From CBDUBS01 sp965365445 (GTDB taxonomy: Bacteria; Bacteroidota; Rhodothermia; Rhodothermales; DASSAV01): a DNA stretch of 64,000 nt. The stretch covers positions 1 to 64,000 of the forward strand of contig CBDUBS010000001.1 of NCBI GenBank assembly GCA_965365445.1. The letters are read 5' to 3'. The notes beneath the pieces are model-generated. The model searched no databases and had not been told where the DNA came from. It saw only the letters and a list, made by a program, of their open reading frames with translations. The position numbers were made by a program, and so were the translations under genes. Positions 60,742 through 64,000 of this stretch are shown here, piece by piece; the first letter of the stretch is position 1, and every line of letters begins with the position of its first letter.

Positions 60742-62373
60742 ATGCAATATATCAATACGTATCGCGCCGTTCTCATTTGTTTGCTGCCGGTCTTTCCGGC
60801 CCATACCGGCGCCGTCACGGCGGAGACGCTCCCCAGGGGCGTCGATGTGCTCCATTATCGGTTCGACCTGTCTCTGCCGGATGAGGGAGATGAAATAACC
60901 GGCACGGCCCATCTCCGCGTCCGGTTTACCCTGAGTGGGCGTTCCCATTTCGAAGTCGATCTCGTCGGCAGGTCCGTCGCATCGAAAACAGGCATGATCG
61001 TATCGGAGGTGCTTCAGGACGGCCGCCCGATTGATTTCAACCATCGCGACGATCATATCCGTATCCCCCTGACCCGTCCGTCCGTGGCCGGCGAAGAACG
61101 CACCTACCGAATTCAGTATAGAGGAACCCCGGAAGACGGATTGATCATTGCGCGCAACAAACACGGAGATCGAACCTTTTTTGGAGACAACTGGCCTGAC
61201 CGAGCCCGTTACTGGCTGCCCGTGGTCGATCATCCCTCCGATAAAGCTACCGTTGAATTTATCGTTACTGCACCCGACGCGTATCAGGTAATCGCCAACG
61301 GACGTCTGATCGAAGAGACCAGCCTCCCGGATCATCTCAAACTTACCCATTGGAGTTCGACCGTTCCGTTGCCAACCAAAGTAATGGTTATCGGCGCCGC
61401 CCGCTTTGCCGTAGAGCACCGCGGAGAGGTCGGAGGGGTTCCGGTTGAAAGCTGGGTGTATACGCAAGACCGGGCGCCCGGCTTTGCCGATTTTGCACCG
61501 GCCGATTCCATTCTGGCATTCTTTGTCCGCTATATAGGGCCATACCCGTTCGAAAAACTGGCCAATGTTCAATCTACGACCCGGTATGGAGGGATGGAAA
61601 ACGCCGGCGCCATTTTCTACACCGAGGACGCCATAACAGGCAGACAGGCTATCGACGGGTTGCTCGCTCATGAAATCGCCCATCAGTGGTTCGGCGATGC
61701 CGTAACGGAATCGGATTGGCCGCATATCTGGTTGAGCGAGGGGTTTGCTACGTACTTCGCTGCTTTGTATCACGAAGCACGTTTCGGTGCTGTTAGGCTA
61801 CGTGAGGAAATGGAGGCAGCCCGGCGTGCGGTAATTCGGTTTTCAGCCGGCGCTCCTCACACCACAGTCGTCGATACAACCATAACGGACCTCAATACGC
61901 TGCTCAGCCCGATCAGCTACCAGAAAGGTGCGTGGGTGCTCCATATGCTGCGCCAGCAGGTAGGGGATTCACTTTTTCAGGCCGGCATCCAATCGTTTTA
62001 CACGAAGCACCGTAACCGGAATGCCGGAACCGAGGACTTCAGGCTTATTATGGAGGAGGTTTCCGGAAGGAATCTGGGGCCCTTCTTCTCTCAGTGGCTT
62101 CGCAAACCGGGTCAGCCTCGCCTGACGGGGTCCTGGACCTACAACAACGAAAAGCAACAGGTAGAGATTACCATCGAGCAGGTCCAGCAGCCGCTATTCC
62201 GGTTTCCCCTCGAGATCGGGATCGAGGAGAAGGCGGGGCAAGCGCGTCTCGAACGGATCGAAATAACGGATCGTAAAACGCAAGTCGCATTGGAAGCGAA
62301 ATCGCCCCCCGTGCGCGTCAGCCTCGATCCGCGGACCGTTTTACTTTACGAGGGTGAACTACGAAAACGTTGA
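60742..62373 (+). CDS. M1-family aminopeptidase, exported
   Basis: A 543-residue metallopeptidase with a signal sequence (YRAVLICLLPVFPAHTGAVTA). The exopeptidase motif is GGMENAGAIFY (GxMEN). The zinc site is H310-E311-x2-H314 in LLAHEIAHQWFGDAV, with the third ligand E333 in WLSEGFATYFAAL. It lacks the large C-terminal helical domain of PepN, giving the compact form seen in many Bacteroidota. It should trim peptides in the periplasm. It stands alone; the next gene begins 212 bases later. Confidence 0.95.
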   Translation: MQYINTYRAVLICLLPVFPAHTGAVTAETLPRGVDVLHYRFDLSLPDEGDEITGTAHLRVRFTLSGRSHFEVDLVGRSVASKTGMIVSEVLQDGRPIDFNHRDDHIRIPLTRPSVAGEERTYRIQYRGTPEDGLIIARNKHGDRTFFGDNWPDRARYWLPVVDHPSDKATVEFIVTAPDAYQVIANGRLIEETSLPDHLKLTHWSSTVPLPTKVMVIGAARFAVEHRGEVGGVPVESWVYTQDRAPGFADFAPADSILAFFVRYIGPYPFEKLANVQSTTRYGGMENAGAIFYTEDAITGRQAIDGLLAHEIAHQWFGDAVTESDWPHIWLSEGFATYFAALYHEARFGAVRLREEMEAARRAVIRFSAGAPHTTVVDTTITDLNTLLSPISYQKGAWVLHMLRQQVGDSLFQAGIQSFYTKHRNRNAGTEDFRLIMEEVSGRNLGPFFSQWLRKPGQPRLTGSWTYNNEKQQVEITIEQVQQPLFRFPLEIGIEEKAGQARLERIEITDRKTQVALEAKSPPVRVSLDPRTVLLYEGELRKR

Positions 62374-62585
62374 AGCAGCGATGCGGGTGTTTCGGACGGG
62401 CCGCCGGAGCGCGAAAAGAGGTTTGCGAAGCACCGAATCCGGTTACAGGCCCTTACCGGATATTTATCCGAACAAGCTACATACTTTCGTGACATACAGC
62501 GGCCGGCAAGTGGTTACCATTCTTGCAGAAAACGCTCGCCGGTTCGCCCGGCGGTACACTCAAGGGTTAACGCTGCGAGGAACCT

Positions 62586-63557
62586 ATGATAACGATCCCT
62601 CCATCATTACGACTCGTCCTGCCTCTGGCAAGCCTGCTTCTTCTTTTCACGGTCGGCGCCTGTGACTCGGTGGATTCCGCTGCGGATACCGATCTCGATA
62701 CGATTGATTTGTCAGCCGTTGCGACCGGTCTGGCCGAGGATCTGTCGCTGTCGAAGACGTCATCGGAGGCGTTGCAGACGGTTATGGTACGGCATCAGCC
62801 GGCCACGAAGCAGCCGGGGTACCTCTGGTCTCTGGCGGCAGAGCTGCAACAAAAACTGACGGCAGAGGAGAAAGCAAAGCTGTTCCAGAAGCTCGACCGG
62901 AATGCGTGGCATCCGTTCGGAGTTCAGCATAAGCTTATGTTCTTAAATACCCTGCACGAAGCTTATCTACCCCGGTTCGTCCATTTGCTGGCTCTCACCG
63001 AGGATCAAAAGGCCCGGATCAAAGAGATAGAGCTTACCTACGCACCCGATTTCAAGAAGCTCAGGGACGACCTCCGGGCGGGCGCCATCACGCCGGAAGT
63101 ATTCCATCAGTTGGCGGAAGAGTTGCGTGGTATGGTACGGGACCTCATTCACGATGTCCTGACGGAAGAACAGAAAGCCAAACTGGAAGAACTGCTCGAA
63201 CGGGCAAACGAGAAGGCAGAGGATCGTAAAGACCTGATTATCGAGCGGCGTGAAGCGGCCTTTGGCGTAATGGTAGATGTGCTCGATCTGACCAATGCCC
63301 AGGTCGCCGGGCTGAAGTCGCTTCAGGCTGAACTGAAAGAACAGCGTAAGGCGTTATTCGCCCAGTATCGTTCGGGGGCAATTACCCGCACGGCGCTCGC
63401 CGAGAGCCTGAAAGCCCTGCATGAACAAACGCAAAAACAGATGGAAACGCTGATCAACGATCCTGTAAAATGGGAAATCGTTCTGATACACAGGGCGCTT
63501 TCCATCCGGCTGGCCTACCATCGCTGGCATAAAGACGGATTCAAAATGGCCCGTTAG
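62586..63557 (+). CDS. Lipoprotein with repeated LTxxQ-like helical motifs
   Basis: A 323-residue lipoprotein: the signal PLASLLLLFTVGACDSVD carries a lipobox with Cys27. The mature part is almost wholly helical, with three LTxxQ-like points: LTEDQKARIKEIE, LTEEQKAKLEELL and LTNAQVAGLKSLQ, plus KLTAEEKAKLFQKL. LTxxQ motifs are typical of the Spy/CpxP/ZraP periplasmic chaperone-like group, so an envelope stress role is possible, but this protein is about twice as long. A GAGG Shine-Dalgarno lies five bases before the ATG. A strong hairpin follows the gene. Confidence 0.75.
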   Translation: MITIPPSLRLVLPLASLLLLFTVGACDSVDSAADTDLDTIDLSAVATGLAEDLSLSKTSSEALQTVMVRHQPATKQPGYLWSLAAELQQKLTAEEKAKLFQKLDRNAWHPFGVQHKLMFLNTLHEAYLPRFVHLLALTEDQKARIKEIELTYAPDFKKLRDDLRAGAITPEVFHQLAEELRGMVRDLIHDVLTEEQKAKLEELLERANEKAEDRKDLIIERREAAFGVMVDVLDLTNAQVAGLKSLQAELKEQRKALFAQYRSGAITRTALAESLKALHEQTQKQMETLINDPVKWEIVLIHRALSIRLAYHRWHKDGFKMAR

Positions 63558-63579
63558 GCGACCGGTTTGATCTGAAAGC

Positions 63580-63616
63580 CCGAGGGGGGCGCGCCGGATC
63601 GGCGCGCCCCCCTCGG
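63580..63616. terminator. Perfect 17-bp GC-rich hairpin between convergent genes
   Basis: Bases 63580-63596 pair perfectly with 63600-63616 around a three-base GAT loop. The stem is almost all G/C, so very stable. There is no T-run on either strand, so it may stop transcription with Rho or protect the 3' end of the mRNA rather than act as a classical terminator. Confidence 0.6.
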
Positions 63617-63640
63617 CGCTCCACGCCTTGCCAATCGAGG

Positions 63641-64000
63641 TTACGACCGGGCTGCCGAGGCCGTCTCCGAACCGCTCCATGCCCGATTGAGGCGTTCGAT
63701 CATTTCGTGCTCCGTAGCGTCCATCTCGCCGTCGGCCGTAGCGATACACAGCAAATCATCCAGCAAAGCGGAGCGCTGATGAGCCGGAATGGACATTTTG
63801 ACCGCATCGACCGACTCGGCAAAAAGGCGCTCATCGGGCCCCTGCACGACCACCGTCAGAGCGGTCTGGATTATTTCCCTGATATCCTCTTCGTCGCCGG
63901 AGGGCACCCATTCGTTGATTTTTTTCGCAATGGTATCTGTTTCCGCCTCAGTCAGGGAGGCTCCGGTGCACTGGGCAAGCGTAATATAAATCAGGGCCAG
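63641..64000 (-). CDS. TerB-like protein (N-terminal end outside window)
   Basis: The minus-strand frame is open to the last base of the window, so the N-terminus is missing. About 119 residues are visible: LALIYITLAQCTGASLTEAE, TIAKKINEWVPSGDEEDI, then LLDDLLCIATADGEMDATEHEMIERL. The ADGEMDATEHEMI block matches the TerB-like helical domain with its two acidic metal-binding repeats, found in tellurite-resistance and other stress proteins. The GTG at 63907 is internal. Convergent with the lipoprotein gene. Confidence 0.75.
   Translation of the reverse strand: MALIYITLAQCTGASLTEAETDTIAKKINEWVPSGDEEDIREIIQTALTVVVQGPDERLFAESVDAVKMSIPAHQRSALLDDLLCIATADGEMDATEHEMIERLNRAWSGSETASAARS

Noticed and set aside
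1..64000. Defence, phage, CRISPR or insertion-sequence content
   Set aside because: I saw no array of spaced repeats, integrase, transposase, toxin-antitoxin pair or restriction gene; the window is even in composition and gene type.

Overview
The window looks like ordinary chromosome from a Rhodothermota/Bacteroidota-type bacterium, most likely a member of Rhodothermales or a close relative. This rests on the protein families, not on a marker gene: C-terminal sorting/Ig-like domains with PNP motifs, a type IX secretion (T9SS) plug-domain lipoprotein, DUF5715, DUF2851, DUF4783, a fused two-domain acyl-ACP thioesterase, a short histone H1-like protein, and two promoter-like sites of the form TTG-N20-TAnnTTTn. 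Base composition is moderately GC-rich and even throughout. I found no rRNA, tRNA, CRISPR array, insertion sequence, phage or integrase gene, so I see no mobile or defence island.

Layout. 1-5.7 kb: end of a lamin-tail/FlgD-Ig protein, a Sua5-type tRNA t6A synthase, a DUF5715 protein, a PAP2 phosphatase, and an FAD oxidoreductase/methyltransferase pair. 6-12.4 kb: a tiny sorting-domain-only secreted protein with a 24-bp tandem duplication over its stop codon, a small lipoprotein, a B12-type ABC ATPase with a PduO adenosyltransferase, an M23 peptidase with a Cys-variant metal motif, a YkvA-like protein, an MscS channel and an acidic-tailed unknown. 12.5-25.5 kb: a lone GspE-type ATPase, an App1-like phosphatase, an M16 protease, an SDR, an acyl-ACP thioesterase, a beta-barrel protein, an AcuI-type reductase, a TonB-type protein, a Nudix hydrolase and MsrB. 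25.6-35.4 kb: tex-pyrF-DUF2851, an HDOD protein, then a two-gene unit joining a polytopic membrane metallopeptidase/TPR protein to the T9SS plug lipoprotein, and the histone-like gene with its own promoter and terminator. 36-46.7 kb: dnaE, an Smr-like protein, a glutamine amidotransferase, a receiver-only response regulator, MsrA, a ModA lipoprotein, and the yidD-moaB-gdx-cysS group, followed by hisI. 46.7-64 kb: a CHASE/PAS histidine kinase, an MFS and a ZIP transporter, a cupin, a lone Hpt protein, a Tat-exported Gfo/Idh protein, an exported EEP nuclease/phosphatase, a ~1,380-residue sensor kinase, DUF4783, Nudix, an M1 aminopeptidase, an LTxxQ-repeat lipoprotein and a TerB-like fragment.

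How the genes relate. Most are housekeeping or envelope genes in short operons of one to four genes. Gene ends are tightly packed: several convergent pairs overlap at their stop codons, and at least two same-strand neighbours overlap as ATGA. Signalling parts are scattered: two orphan hybrid-free kinases, one single-domain receiver, one Hpt protein and one HDOD protein, none beside an obvious partner. No clearly new multi-gene system stands out. The strongest leads are the membrane metallopeptidase/TPR-plug lipoprotein pair, the sorting-domain-only mini-protein with its duplicated 3' end and its PNP-motif lipoprotein neighbour, and the giant kinase flanked by an exported DUF4783 protein and an exported EEP enzyme.
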